A stretch of DNA of 33,955 bases from Apostichopus parvimensis (lineage: Eukaryota; Echinodermata; Holothuroidea; Aspidochirotida; Stichopodidae), in the NCBI GenBank assembly GCA_000934455.1, contig KN882272.1, forward strand, positions 197,218-231,172. Direction: 5' to 3'. The position numbers and the translations under genes are program-made. Position 1 is the stretch's first letter; each line of letters starts with the position of its first letter. The notes under the pieces were generated by a model. The model worked only from the letters and a program-made list of their open reading frames with translations. It did no database searches and was not told where the DNA came from. Shown here piece after piece: positions 22,513-32,693 of the stretch.

Positions 22513-22630
22513 TTATCTATTACGACTGGTTCTTAAGCCGATGAACTCGATGGTGTCGTAGAGCTGGGCCTTTGCGATGATCAGCGATAAAGAGTATACT
22601 TCGTCAAAAGGCGCGGCGCGGAATAAATAA
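22513..22630 (-). CDS. Exon-like segment near a CpG-rich patch, function unknown
   Basis: On the - strand a frame is open through FRAAPFDEVYSLSL and then IIAKAQLYDTIEFIGLRTS to a TAA at 22515-22513. The amino-acid mix and third-position composition look coding. A GCGCCGCGCC patch at its upstream side suggests a 5' exon or promoter. No ATG precedes it in frame; an acceptor may be ACGAAG near 22597. Domain not recognised. Confidence 0.3.
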
Positions 22631-22832
22631 ATGATTAAAGTTCATCCAAGAGCAGTTGTAATAGTTATACAGGAATCCGCTTCAATTCACTGGATATGGT
22701 ATAGAAAAGGGAAAGTCCATTCCGTAGAAGAAGTGAATATACATAGATAAAAGAAAGTCACTAAAGACGTGAAGATCCTTCAGTCAGAACAGAATGTAGT
22801 AAGGATAGGAATACACAGGTAACGCAGTGTTA

Positions 22833-23090
22833 CACTGTAAAAACACTTGGGTCAATTTTTGACCCAAATTTGACCCAGCAACTTAGTGGAATCTCCACCA
22901 GCCCAGGTTTGGGTCAATTTGACCAAGGATCGGTGTAATTTGACATCTGACCTATAACTGGGTTATTTTGACCCATATGCTACTTTGACCCATATGCTAC
23001 TTTGACCCAGCTTTTGACCCAGTGGTTAGTGCGATCTCCACCAGCCCAGCAGATTGGGTCAAAAAAATTGACCACATAAATGGGTCAAAG
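22833..23090. repeat. Left subterminal TGGGTCA/TGACCCA array
   Basis: About a dozen copies of TGGGTCA or TGACCCA and close variants lie within 260 bp. Two longer modules share a core AGTGnnATCTCCACCAGCCCA (22888-22905 and 23026-23045), and a short direct repeat, TTGACCCATATGCTAC, sits at about 22968-23000. A mirror set of fewer motifs lies at 29828-29962. Confidence 0.85.
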
Positions 23091-23658
23091 CCGAATTTAC
23101 ATTTGCAGTTGCAGGAAGTCTATAAAAGAAATGACATAAGATTTCAATTCCTAAAAAGATCAATTAATTTATTCAAATCACAAAGTGGTGTTACAATGAA
23201 AGCATGCAATTTCTTCTATTTCACAGATAATTATCGATATTCGTTTTGTTTTATTCCAACTAGAACATCATTGTAACAGCAAAAATCAGAGTAATGTGAT
23301 ACCCATAAAACTAAACAAACAATGAACACATGAACATAGGTTACTGTACCAATTGAGAATCATTGGAAATTAAGCAATGTTCCTTAAAATCCTGACATAC
23401 TTAACTAAAAAAACTGATCATTTATTCATGTGCACAAACTTTAGTTCCCTGAGGAATATGTTCTGTACTACTTGAAGGACTTTAATTGTTAATCTCACAG
23501 CTAGGTGTGCTGCAGTGTTTGTAATATTAAGTTAATCAAGACTGGAGAATGCACTCACTCTCTACTTGTATCCTTAGTCACTGTAGTGATTTGATTATTA
23601 GCTAGCATTTTTAATTGTTTTTAAAGAAAATAAATAAACAACATTCCATAGTTATCAA

Positions 23659-24108
23659 TTGTTTAAAAAGTTAGCTATACAAAAAAGACATGTAGTTCTA
23701 ATTGTGCACCAGTACATCAATGGTGGCTGTAAGAAATCAAATATTTTGGGAAGCTCAATGTTTGGTGGGGGCTTTGTCATGGCCAAACGTCAAAGACATG
23801 TATCAAACATATTTTGCAGTGGGTTGGTGGGGCAAGACAAACCCCATGGCCAGCTGCCACTTATTAAAATCTTGCAAGCATATCCCAAAGGTGATAATTT
23901 CCTCAGTAGTTCTTGTACCAAAACAGCATTAGATTTGAATGAGGCAAAGCTGTTTATAACATACAGTACAAGACTTATAATCACTGAAAAGTCATCAATA
24001 AATGGAAACACTGTGAATGAATATTTTTGTACCACCAATATGTTACAATATGTATTAAATTTTCAGTTGCTCAGGCAAAAAATGTACATCAGTCATGCTT
24101 TTGGCTAG
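23659..24108 (+). other. Low-stop stretch of uncertain coding status
   Basis: The + strand frame is open for 149 codons from a TTG. Between about 23700 and 23930 another + frame and a - frame are open as well. The region is less AT-rich than its surroundings. It lies inside the candidate CACTA-like element, 3' of the SAMD3-like gene. I recognise no domain in any frame. It might contain an exon of a degraded transposase, or simply be poor in stop codons. Confidence 0.2.
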
Positions 24109-24495
24109 CTGTGCATGTATGATGTATGGAAGAACACTAGTTTTGCACCACTGTTTGTGAGGCAGTTCTGCTTCTTTAGTCCCTCTAAACTTAACAATAA
24201 CAAATACCAAATGAAACTTAAACCTCGTTCAAGGTAATATAACATGCAACAATAAATAGCAAACAACTTTGTCACATTATGTAAATAAAAAAAAACTCAT
24301 GTAATCATCCCATCATGTTAATGACCATCAACTAAGTGTTGCACTAATGTTGCACTGCCCAAGGTTTACAGGAAATATGTTCATATCCCTTATATGTGTT
24401 TTGAGAAAAGTATACGATAAAAGGTTACAATGTATATAAAACCAAAGAAATCATAACACTACTTTTGACAAGGTTGTTTACGTACCTTTTTTCCC

Positions 24496-24825
24496 CTAAC
24501 GAAAAACTAAAAAAACACGTAGGCTTCTTACTGAAGGGGATGTCGAAACCTTTCCTTTCCCTTCACTAAGCTTAAAGAGAAATTTCTGTATGAATTCCCA
24601 GGTTGTTTGACACTGGCAGGGGTAGGCTATGACAAACACATAAAATGATTTGAAACAAATATCAAAAGCTGCAATCAAACCTGATGCTGGCTGAGCAACC
24701 CCTTCGATGATCACAAATGACTGAGTCGGATTCCTTCTATCACCAAATGCAAGGACGAATGGCTGCTTTCGAGTTCTATCTTGCTTAAGCTCATCTTCAA
24801 TGAATTGAGGAAGATTGGTCCCAAC
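24496..24825 (-). CDS. SAMD3-like gene exon 7 (C-terminal domain)
   Basis: The acceptor TTTCTTTCTTCCAAAG is strong. It encodes VGTNLPQFIED, PFVLAFGDR, VIIEGVAQ, then FDICFKSFYVFVIAYP and TTWEFIQKFLF, the most conserved block of the family, and ends SVRSLRVFLVFR with a TAG. No close polyadenylation signal was identified downstream on this strand. Confidence 0.85.
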   Translation of the reverse strand, partial: VGTNLPQFIEDELKQDRTRKQPFVLAFGDRRNPTQSFVIIEGVAQPASGLIAAFDICFKSFYVFVIAYPCQCQTTWEFIQKFLFKLSEGKGKVSTSPSVRSLRVFLVFR

Positions 24826-27800
24826 CTTTGGAAGAAAGAAAAGAAATTGCTGCTTTCAATGCACACTTAATTCTGTTGTCACTAATTTAAATAAATAGCA
24901 AATCTTTTCACTTGAATCATTACCATAGCAGATTTAAGATTCATGTGAACATGAACTACAGAGTCCAATGGTGAACAGTAGGAAAGATGATGGATGGTCC
25001 CTTGCAACATAATAGAACTTTGCAGACTTGGGTCTACCACAAAAATCATACTAAAGAACTTACAACCTGCATCAGAGCACACAAAAAATAGTATACTGAA
25101 AATGGGGTAATTCTTGACTTTAGCAGATAAACTAGGAAACTGTGCAGCCTACCTATGGAAAGTGGATTGATTTCCTGATTGTATATCTCTTCTATACATT
25201 TTCAAACGAAGGGTTGGGGCATGGTCTGGAAAGCAGTTAATCACAGCTGAAATCTTGTAGTTATTTACTTGTGCAAGGTTTCACACTTACGAACATACCA
25301 ACTTCCATGACTTTTCCATGATTCCTACGTTTCATTTTCATGACTCTTTATGTTAGTGAAAATATATTTATCATTTTTTATGCATTAATTTTACACTTAA
25401 ACAATAGAACTAATGAAATAACATGCACTGTGTTATACAGCATGAAACCCCCCATCTTTAAATTCTTAAACTTTTTCAGGACCATGGCCATATTTCCGCA
25501 ACTGAAAAGTAAAATAGTCATATCCCATGACTTTCCAGGAATCATGTGACCTGTGGGAACCCAGTAGTGCATACATACACATCCTCTTATATGTAAACTT
25601 ATTATAGTAAAAAGGCAAAATACTCAACTGGTTTGACTTCAATGAAGCTCCTGCTTGCATCCAGATTGGTAGACCTCACTTTTTTACCATGTTTATTGGT
25701 GATATTTCCTGATGAAAGCACCAGTGGAAGAAGTTGGATAGCAATATTCTGTACATGATCTGCATAACAAGAAGGATGATATGAAGTAAACAAGAAAGCC
25801 AAGATATGATTTTGCTTCCCTGCATGAATATGCAAATAAAATATTGTGATACACTAATCAACATATCATCTGAGATGTAATATTATTGACTATTGCAGCT
25901 TTATTTATAGTTAGCCTGATTTAAATGATCTCAGTTAGTGTTTGCCACTTTGTTGCACTTTGTTACACGATCAGAGTGAATTGCATAACTCAATCGTTGT
26001 GGTCTGAGTACCCCAATTATTCAGTTTGTATTTTTTTTTTAATTTGGAATGTAGGTAACAATGTCTTGCAAGTTAATAAACCAGAGAACCGTTTGCCATA
26101 TCCATTTGTTACTGAGATCATAAGTAAATCATTGATATATGTTTGTGTTTACCTTCTTGAAAGCCACTTATGCCAAGTTTCTTCTGCCATTCGGTATTCT
26201 GATAGTTAGCATAGTTTATAACTTTTTTACAAAGTGAGCTAGTCCAGGCTACCTTTAATGAAATTGGTGAGAACTGGAGTAAGAAATCCTGCTCAATCTG
26301 AAATGTAAAAACAAACAATTGAAAACCTTTTAGCACCTTATAGGTTTTTGATGGAATTACTTACAGAATAAGTGTTACATAGTGAAGAGTGTAATCAGAC
26401 AGAACATCACTAGTTGCGGGACATGGCAATGCAACAACATACAATCATAGCATATAAATCATAACACTAATTTACAATCAGAGAGTTATACATGACTGCC
26501 CACTCACATACATGTTCATAGATGTGCGCATCCACCTTCCCTATATAATGACAATATATTCCCCCTTATTAAATTACAACATAAACTTGGGCCAACTCTG
26601 TTACAGGCACTTTTCCTAGTATTAATTCCATGTTGTCTGTGTTTGTCAAATTATTAGTATCAGGTTTTTTAGCTAAACATTACAAATTCATAAGTAGCCA
26701 TGACCTTACTATTGAAAGTCATGAGTGTCCCAGTGTATAAGGTTTATATACAAATTGAATATTGTGGTGGACTGAGGGTAAACAAGTGAGACCCCCAGCA
26801 GCTTAGATGCATTTGATTGACAACCCAACACTTTGAGGGGATAATTAACTGGAATATCAGGTACATGATCTCAGAGGAGCAGGAAAGTGGTACCTATTTC
26901 AGTCATACCATTCCTGGTGTATCCAGCAGCCTTAGATATTCCGTAATAAATTGGCTGAGACTTGCATCGGACCTGTTCTGTCCAAGCCATGCTGCTCTGT
27001 AAGCCTGAGTGAGTCTCATGTATTCCTTTACTTGGTCATTTGGACTGAGGTTACACTTCAGCCATTCAATCATTTTCAAAGTCTCTTCATCATCTAACAG
27101 AGGTTAAACAAAATGAAAACAGAATGCCAAAAGGCTTAGTGATTCCCTGTCCATAGTAAAAGAAAGTGTACTTTAATTTCAACAACATGAGAAGCAACAT
27201 TGAATAAAAGATTTTCCAACTTATCCTTTAGCTGACCAGAAGTGGCCAGTGGTGCAATGGGTTTGTATTGATTGATGGATACCTACATTGTTCAGGTTTG
27301 CTGACCTTTGAATTCTATGAAAAACAATAGGGATCCTCAACCAGACCTGTCAACTTGCCTTGCTAAAAAAAAAAGCGATTTAGAACTACCTGTCTTATCG
27401 TGCATACGAAAGCTGAATTGAGATTGGATTAAACACCGGGAGGTTCCTAATTCATCCTGTGAGATAGGCTGGAAAAACGGGAGCCTCCCAGTAAAACCGG
27501 GAGAGTTGACAGGTCTGCTCTATTCACCGAGGGGTACCAATGTACTAAGTTTGAGTGTCAAATAACTATAACTTCTTGAGGTCATGTGTACAAGCTTTTC
27601 ATACATTAACCTCTCTTGACTTCAAATGACCTTTGACCTCCATGAAATTCAATAGGGATCATCTACTTACCAGGGGCTACCTATATATACTGAGTTTGAA
27701 GTTCCAAATGACTTAAACTCCTTCAAATATTGTGTTCAGTTACAAGGTTTTCAGACTATTACCTCTGTTGACCTCAAATGACCTTGGACCTCCATGAAAA

Positions 27801-29650
27801 CATAGAGGGATCATCTACTCACAAAGGGCTACCTACATACTAAGTTTAAGGTTCAAGCAACTTAACTTGGCACCTGACTGTTATAAGTGAAAAATCATTA
27901 TGACATTTTATGCAATTTTATTACATACCAATAGGAATTACTAGGGCTGTAGGAGTATCAGTTACTTAGCCTACACAGTTAAAAGAAATTGACCCATATC
28001 CCTTACTGAGTATATTTTATGTAGACTGTTCAAGATAATGGTATTAGTACCTTTTGGATCTGTTTTTATGTTGAACTTTACAGGTGTAGGCTTCTTTACT
28101 TCTTTCGGTGTTGCTTCTTGTTTCTCAAAGGCACGGGATCGTTTTCGGATATTGGGCAATCTTTCCTCAAGATAGCCTGTAGCAGGATGTTTCCCATGGG
28201 CTTTTGTGTACCATGCTTCCTATAGTCCACAGATAAAAATAGGACATGTATAGTTAACTTCAATTGTTCAATTACACAGACTATAGTATTGGCAAAGACT
28301 GTTTGTTGGAGTATATCATATTTTACTGCAGTGGCATAACCAGTGGGGCAAGAGCCCCCAATTGGGCACCCCCCCCCAATTTAATTTAAGCCGGATGCAA
28401 ACTTTTGGTATTACATCTTTCACAGAATGTTTGTCTAATAATCTAAAGCTGTCCTCATCTATGGCATTTTCTATGGAAATAAAAAAAATAATATTTTTTA
28501 TTACTTTTTCAATTTTAAATGCTCATATGAACTAGTAAGAAAGGGGAAATACAGATAATAATTAAACTTGTAACAATGAATCAATAAATCATCAATTGAA
28601 AGAAAACGAGATAGAGGTTCTTTTGCATTGTCACTTTGTGGCTTAATAGTATATTCAAAGAAATATTTCAGTTTGGAATATTAAGTGCACAAAATTTGGG
28701 TTGTACCATGCTGCTACTAGCCTAGGCTATCTTCACATAGACTAGCTATGTCTAGATAATTAGTTTACCTCTGTTGAAACTGTACTAGCCTATACCAAAG
28801 AATATTTTCCTAGATGCTAGTTGCTACATCAATACGATATAATATAAAGTTCTTAAGTTGTTACAAAATGGCCAATATAGCTAAGGGCAGGCCTATGTTA
28901 GTTTGTAACCTAAATTAGTTTCAAACTTACTGGTAGGGCCTATAATCCTAACTTAGCCTGGGGCCTACGTACCTATTTTGACTTGAAATGTAAGTTTGAG
29001 TTGACCACATCACTGACACAGCCATCGAAGACCATGCAACCTCATTTTTTAGTAATGACGTCTTACCCTTATAGTTATATTTGGTAGGCTACAGTATATA
29101 ACTTAAAGTTATAACGTTATTTAGAGCATTTTCTAATGCAAGTCTATCCTATTATATGCTATTTTTAAGAATGGATAGTCTTAGCCTATAACTCAGTATA
29201 AGTTAATCTTACGTAGTGAAGTTAGGCCTATGCATCATCAAAGACCAAACGTTAATTACTAGTCGTTCGGCCTAACAATAGTAACATTATACTAGTCTTA
29301 GCCTCTAACTTTATATTTAGTTAAACTAACGTAGTGCGGTTAGGCCTATGCTTCATCAAAGACCAAACGTTAGGTCTAACATTACAGCTATCTACGTATC
29401 ACTATCAGTATCACTATCAGGGTAATTATGGGCTTGTCTGAACCACGGCGCTCGCAGCACAAATAACATGTTACTTAGGCCTAGCCTATCATCATATCTA
29501 CAATGGCAAACTATAATATAGTATTTAATTAATTAACGTTGCGAGCGCCTGTGGCCTGAACTAGTCAGTATACTTTGGCGTACATTTACCTTTGAATATT
29601 AGCATTGGCAAACCCCAGTCATCAAGGATGGAACTAACAAACGTGTCCAT
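24496..29650 (-). CDS. SAMD3-like protein, seven-exon gene (about 393 aa)
   Basis: Assembled exons are 29650-29590, 28470-28370, 28219-28051, 27093-26909, 26297-26153, 25819-25629 and 24825-24496. Phases agree at every junction; the exon 2 end and exon 6 donor are the least certain. The product has an N-terminal SAM domain (about residues 1-50), a basic Lys/Arg linker (to about 110), a helical middle part, and the C-terminal domain of the SAMD3-like family. Recognised family blocks are IAIQLLPLVLS, SFIEVKPVGTNLPQFIED, PFVLAFGDR and FDICFKSFYVF. The family is highly duplicated in fish and marine invertebrates and its molecular role is not established; SAM domains usually mediate protein or RNA binding. 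I expected about 500 aa, so an exon may be missing. The gene lies entirely within the 22833-29978 inverted-repeat unit. An inverted CCAAT at 29804-29808 is the only promoter hint. Confidence 0.8.
25300..25564 (-). mobile_element. hAT-like CATGACTTT repeat in intron 6
   Basis: Read on the - strand from 25564 it starts CTGGGTTCCCACAGGTCACA, then CTGGAAAGTCATGG, and ends with TGGAAAAGTCATGGAAG at about 25320-25304. It is related to the copy at 20316-20556. No target duplication was confirmed. Confidence 0.4.
25629..25819 (-). CDS. SAMD3-like gene exon 6
   Basis: Acceptor TATTCATGCAG, phase matching exon 5 (GA-A-G|GG gives Glu-Gly). It encodes IAIQLLPLVLS followed by a Lys/Arg turn and SFIEVKP. 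The donor CCA|GTTGAG is poor, but joining KP to VGTN of exon 7 restores the family motif exactly, which supports it. Confidence 0.78.
26153..26297 (-). CDS. SAMD3-like gene exon 5
   Basis: A strong acceptor (TTTGTTTTTACATTTCAG) and donor (GAAG|GTAAAC) bound it. It begins IEQDFLLQFSP and completes the DTPGM-IEQDF block that crosses the family's intron position, then continues helical to LGISGFQE. Phase 0 in, phase 1 out. Confidence 0.82.
26909..27093 (-). CDS. SAMD3-like gene exon 4 (helical region)
   Basis: The acceptor CCTCTGTTAG gives phase agreement with exon 3. It encodes EETLKMIEWLKCNLSP, then RLTQAYRAAWL and FITEYLRLLDTPGM, helical blocks characteristic of the middle of SAMD3-like proteins. 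The donor is ATG|GTATGA, phase 0. Confidence 0.82.
27294..27866. repeat. Three tandem units of about 152 bp in intron 3
   Basis: Anchors TGACCTTTGA, TGACCTTTGACCT and TGACCTTGGACCT lie at 27302, 27627 and 27779. The last two are 152 bp apart. The first interval equals one unit plus the inserted MITE and its target duplication. Units share GGGATCATCTACT, CTACCTA and TACTAAGTTTrAGGTTC. Unit 2 contains a perfect DR1 pair of TGACCT half-sites (27627-27639). Confidence 0.8.
27352..27517. mobile_element. MITE with CAGACCTGTCAACT ends, 166 bp
   Basis: The left end CAGACCTGTCAACT and the right end AGTTGACAGGTCTG are perfect inverses of at least 14 bp, with CCGGGAGG/CCTCCCAG-like sequence inside. It splits one unit of the 152-bp tandem repeat. 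By comparison with the other units, the flanks CTCAAC and CTCTATTC could be decayed copies of an 8-bp duplication of CTCTACTC. That and the CAG/CTG termini suggest a hAT-type MITE. Confidence 0.75.
28051..28219 (-). CDS. SAMD3-like gene exon 3 (basic linker)
   Basis: Bounded by ATCTGTGGACTATAG and AAAG|GTACTA. It encodes a hydrophilic, basic linker: EAWYTKAHGKHPATGYLEER, LPNIRKRSRAF, and a Lys/Pro-rich tail. The KRSR run could be nuclear-localising (inference). It ends in phase 1, joining exon 4 to give Asp. Confidence 0.78.
28329..28380. mobile_element. hAT terminus truncated against SAMD3-like exon 2
   Basis: CAGTGGCATAACCAGTGGGG followed by an AGAGCCCCC and C9 stretch resembles one terminus of a Zaphod-like hAT element. 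The opposite terminus is absent: SAM-coding sequence begins immediately to the right. It is therefore a broken insertion abutting or overlapping the exon end. Confidence 0.55.
28370..28470 (-). CDS. SAMD3-like gene exon 2 (rest of SAM domain)
   Basis: An excellent acceptor, TTTTTTTTATTTCCATAG, precedes the phase-1 continuation ENAIDEDSFRLLDKHSVKDV and then IPKVCIRLKL, standard SAM helices 2-4. The usual fifth helix is missing: the frame runs directly into a hAT terminus with a nine-base G tract. The donor is uncertain. GGG|GTGCCC at 28370 keeps phase 0 into exon 3. An alternative GCA|GTAAAA at 28327 with a shifted exon 3 acceptor (AAG, exon from 28215) also keeps frame. Confidence 0.7.
28480..29589 (-). 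other. Intron 1 of the SAMD3-like gene
   Basis: Long AT-rich intron with many TAGGCCTA-like strings. It contains a two-copy tandem duplication (29178-29412) and a 10-bp inverted repeat (29447-29456 with 29540-29549). No exon was seen. Confidence 0.55.
29178..29412. repeat. Two-copy tandem duplication, period about 117-118 bp
   Basis: GTCTTAGCCT starts at 29178 and 29295. GTTAGGCCTATGC followed by TTCATCAAAGACC or ATCATCAAAGACC starts at 29221 and 29339. Differences are scattered substitutions and small indels. Confidence 0.75.
29590..29650 (-). CDS. SAMD3-like gene exon 1 (start of SAM domain)
   Basis: ATG at 29650-29648 begins MDTFVSSILDDWGLPMLIFK. The exon ends at a consensus donor AAAG|GTAAAT (phase 1). 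The ILDDWGLPMLIF pattern matches helix 1-2 of a SAM domain. The ATG is 328 bp inside the right terminus of the candidate transposon. Confidence 0.75.
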
Positions 29651-29980
29651 TTTCAGAGCCCATCAAAGTTTTTGATTCAACTAAGACTGCCTTCTTGGTC
29701 CTGAATTTACGTATGATTTGTAGATTTGTGTGACGGTGTTCAGCTGTAGTCTGCGAAAGGCGGCATGCAAAAACGCTGATAGTGGTCACATGACATAACT
29801 TATCCAATGAGAAAAGTCTTTGAGAGTGACCCAGTGCAAAAAGTCAAACTTTCATCGCGCTATTTCACAATTTCAAACAATCTTGCGTAATATCTCAACC
29901 AATACGACCCATTTCTGGGTACAGTATGGCTGACTCAGCAGATGGGTCACACAAAATGACCCAGGTGTTTTTACAGTGTA

Positions 29981-32690
29981 CGGCAAACAATAAAGAACCG
30001 TGCTATTGGAACGGGGTGAGAGGCGATGATTCCCCAACAACGGTGTATAGACCTCCGATTGGTATCCGGATATGGTATAGTGTTTATGGTTATGGGACTT
30101 TCTTTACAACTTACCTTTGGTCACCTGACACCTGAGTGGAAGTTTTCTGTTTACACATTATTCTGACTGAGTACCACAATTTGGATATCTATAAAATATG
30201 CACGTACTTTCATTCCAATGATAAATAGACAGTTATTCAATCCTTTACCATATGATAAGATCAAGTACCAGGTCAGAATGCGTGACCTACACAAAGTCTC
30301 TTTGCTTGAAGCTTAATACACAGAAGGGCGAGAGACCTCAACAGTTTAACAGGCTACTTTATGTTCTTGCGTATTAAAGTCGGTTTACTGTGTGTTCCTG
30401 CAATTATATAGGGTTACTATTTTCCATTCTTATCAGCATGCGTTTTATGGTCATCTGTAGTCTTGATTGCTAAATGTATTCAAGGAGCGTACAATTATTG
30501 TCTTTTTATATCATACCATTTTAAGTAAAGCTTAGATATAAACCTCTACTGCAAATGTCTAGGTTCACTATTAGTATAAATACAATGTGAAATTGTGAAT
30601 ATTGTAATTATGTCTTTAATTGTAAATATTCATCTCTATGATGTTATGTTACAGATCTCACATGATTTGCTGTTTGAATGGCAGATGTTGGTTATATCTA
30701 CTTAGAGAACATTCACCAGAACTGTAAACATTCTTGTTATCAGGGTATTTGGTTTGGTTTAAAAACGGTCCAAACAACCGTAGTCGTCGTTTGTCTTTAA
30801 TGTCTTCTTTTACCGGTGACAATGTTCAAAAAGATACGGATGGGGATAACTTCTCTGCTACTCCCATTGAACCAAGACAAATCAGAGCTGTATTATAAAA
30901 ATACATACACACATTGATAAATATACAATTATACCATAAGTGGCACAATTAGGATATGGTATGGTGTATTGGATGACCATTAAAATCAGCTTGTTCCAAA
31001 GATATGAAACTCTTGTAGTATTATTGACACAAAACAAGTCATGTTAGATAAGGACCAATTCATACACTAGTACACACAACACATATCAGTTGTAGTAAAT
31101 TGCTCGTTATGTTGCAACAGTCTACACAACTGTGATTGAAACATTAATACTTCACAAAAATGCAACATTTTACCAATAATTGTCAATGGGTCGATTTATT
31201 TCTTGAAATACAAAGACATAACAATTTCCTATGACGTAAATTTTAAGTTTTCTGTTTGATCAGCTAACTTCTACACACTTCAGCAATCTTTGCCTATAAT
31301 TCTTAATTATTCTACCCTTCAACTGATTGTAATTGAGAGCACCTAATAAAATCTTCACTGCTCACCATTTATAATGGTTGTTGACTTGCCACATGTATTG
31401 TATCTCCATAACTGATGTTGTTCACTTCTACCGAAAGGAACCTTTTGGTAATACCAACAAACAAAAAAGTATAAAAATTAGCAATATGAGCGATGATATT
31501 TTTCATGTAAGAGGGAAGGAGGTCTACATAAAGGCAATATGTTCTTCATCTTTCAGTTTATGCTGACGCTCTTCCTTCTGGGAATGGAGTCACTGGATCA
31601 GCAAGTGAAAAGTTGGTAGGACTTAGAACCAACAAGAAATATGACATTTTTGCATAGTTTCTTTAACATTTTTATTTAGTATTTCAACATTGTAAAGGCT
31701 ATCGATGTCATGATCCTAGAAGAACATCAGACGATACTATACATTCTCGTTTGATGGTTAGTCAGAGAAGAACACAGGAACACAGTAGATGTGCTATTGT
31801 AGCACACGTTCCTACTAGAGGAGACATGTGTATTTTCAGCCTTTGATCACTTCCTCAAATACTGAGGGTGATGAAGGCATTCCATTCACAACTGCAGTTT
31901 TAAATTCTATCAAACCCTGATTTCCAAACCATACTGTTAATACAAACTACACAGAAGTACTGTCAAAAACACTGAAAAGCAGCTATTTGAAAATATGAGG
32001 GGATACTCTAAACTGATACGCTATGCCTTCACCAAATACCGCAACTTCACTGTATCTGCTCAAGGATATATACATTTAATGGATATTGAAATTCATTTAG
32101 GATGAATGGGTTTTCCCTAAGCACCTTTTTGAGACATTTTTGTGTATATATGAAGATTCCAGAATTTTCAGAATTATCATAAATAGAAGGCAGAAAACCA
32201 TAAATCTATACATATCTATACATAGTACATGTGCACAACTGTAGTACAAGACATCAAGACGTGGTAAGTACTAGTTGAAATTGACACACATCATGGTTGT
32301 TGTAATGATGCACCCAATAAGTACACACCAAGTGTATCTAAACATTTAAATCTTTGACATAACATGCCTGATGTTGTCAAGTCTTCCTTACAATTGATAG
32401 GTGCGTATATTTTACATTGAAAGTTACATTTCCCCCTTTCCAATATGTTACACAGGCCAGATTGAATTCATGGCCTCGCAAGACCTTAAAGGCATCAAAG
32501 ACCTTGTAGCAGTCACCCATGATACTGTGAATGATGATGCATCTCAAAATAGGTCAAATCCTTAGTGTTCCCACCGCCACCACATAATAGGCTCCCTTTA
32601 TTTCACTACAATTGTGATTAAGGATGGTGTCTCAAAGATAGCAAGCTGAAGTATGTAAAGATGTGTTGTTCTCGAAATATTTCATATCCC
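29981..32690. other. No gene identified
   Basis: AT-rich sequence to the right of the candidate transposon. Open frames are short and show no recognisable domains or paired splice sites. Confidence 0.4.
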
Positions 32691-32693
32691 TTT

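Larger units (their letters stand above)
22833..29978. mobile_element. Candidate CACTA-like element carrying the SAMD3-like gene
   Basis: The left terminus CACTGTAAAAACACTTGGGT at 22833 and the right terminus (complement, ending 29978) are inverted repeats matching over about 22 bp with one mismatch. Each is flanked by TA (22831-22832 and 29979-29980). Both are followed inward by several TGGGTCA/TGACCCA motifs. The terminal CACTG and short subterminal repeats fit the CACTA/EnSpm type; other TA-targeting families are possible. Neither end has a partner terminus nearby that would make it a separate MITE. The only clear gene inside is the SAMD3-like one, wholly contained. No transposase was recognised. 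Confidence 0.45.

Noticed and set aside
29926..30135. 69-codon + strand frame from an ATG
   Set aside because: It runs across the right terminus of the candidate transposon and shows no domain.
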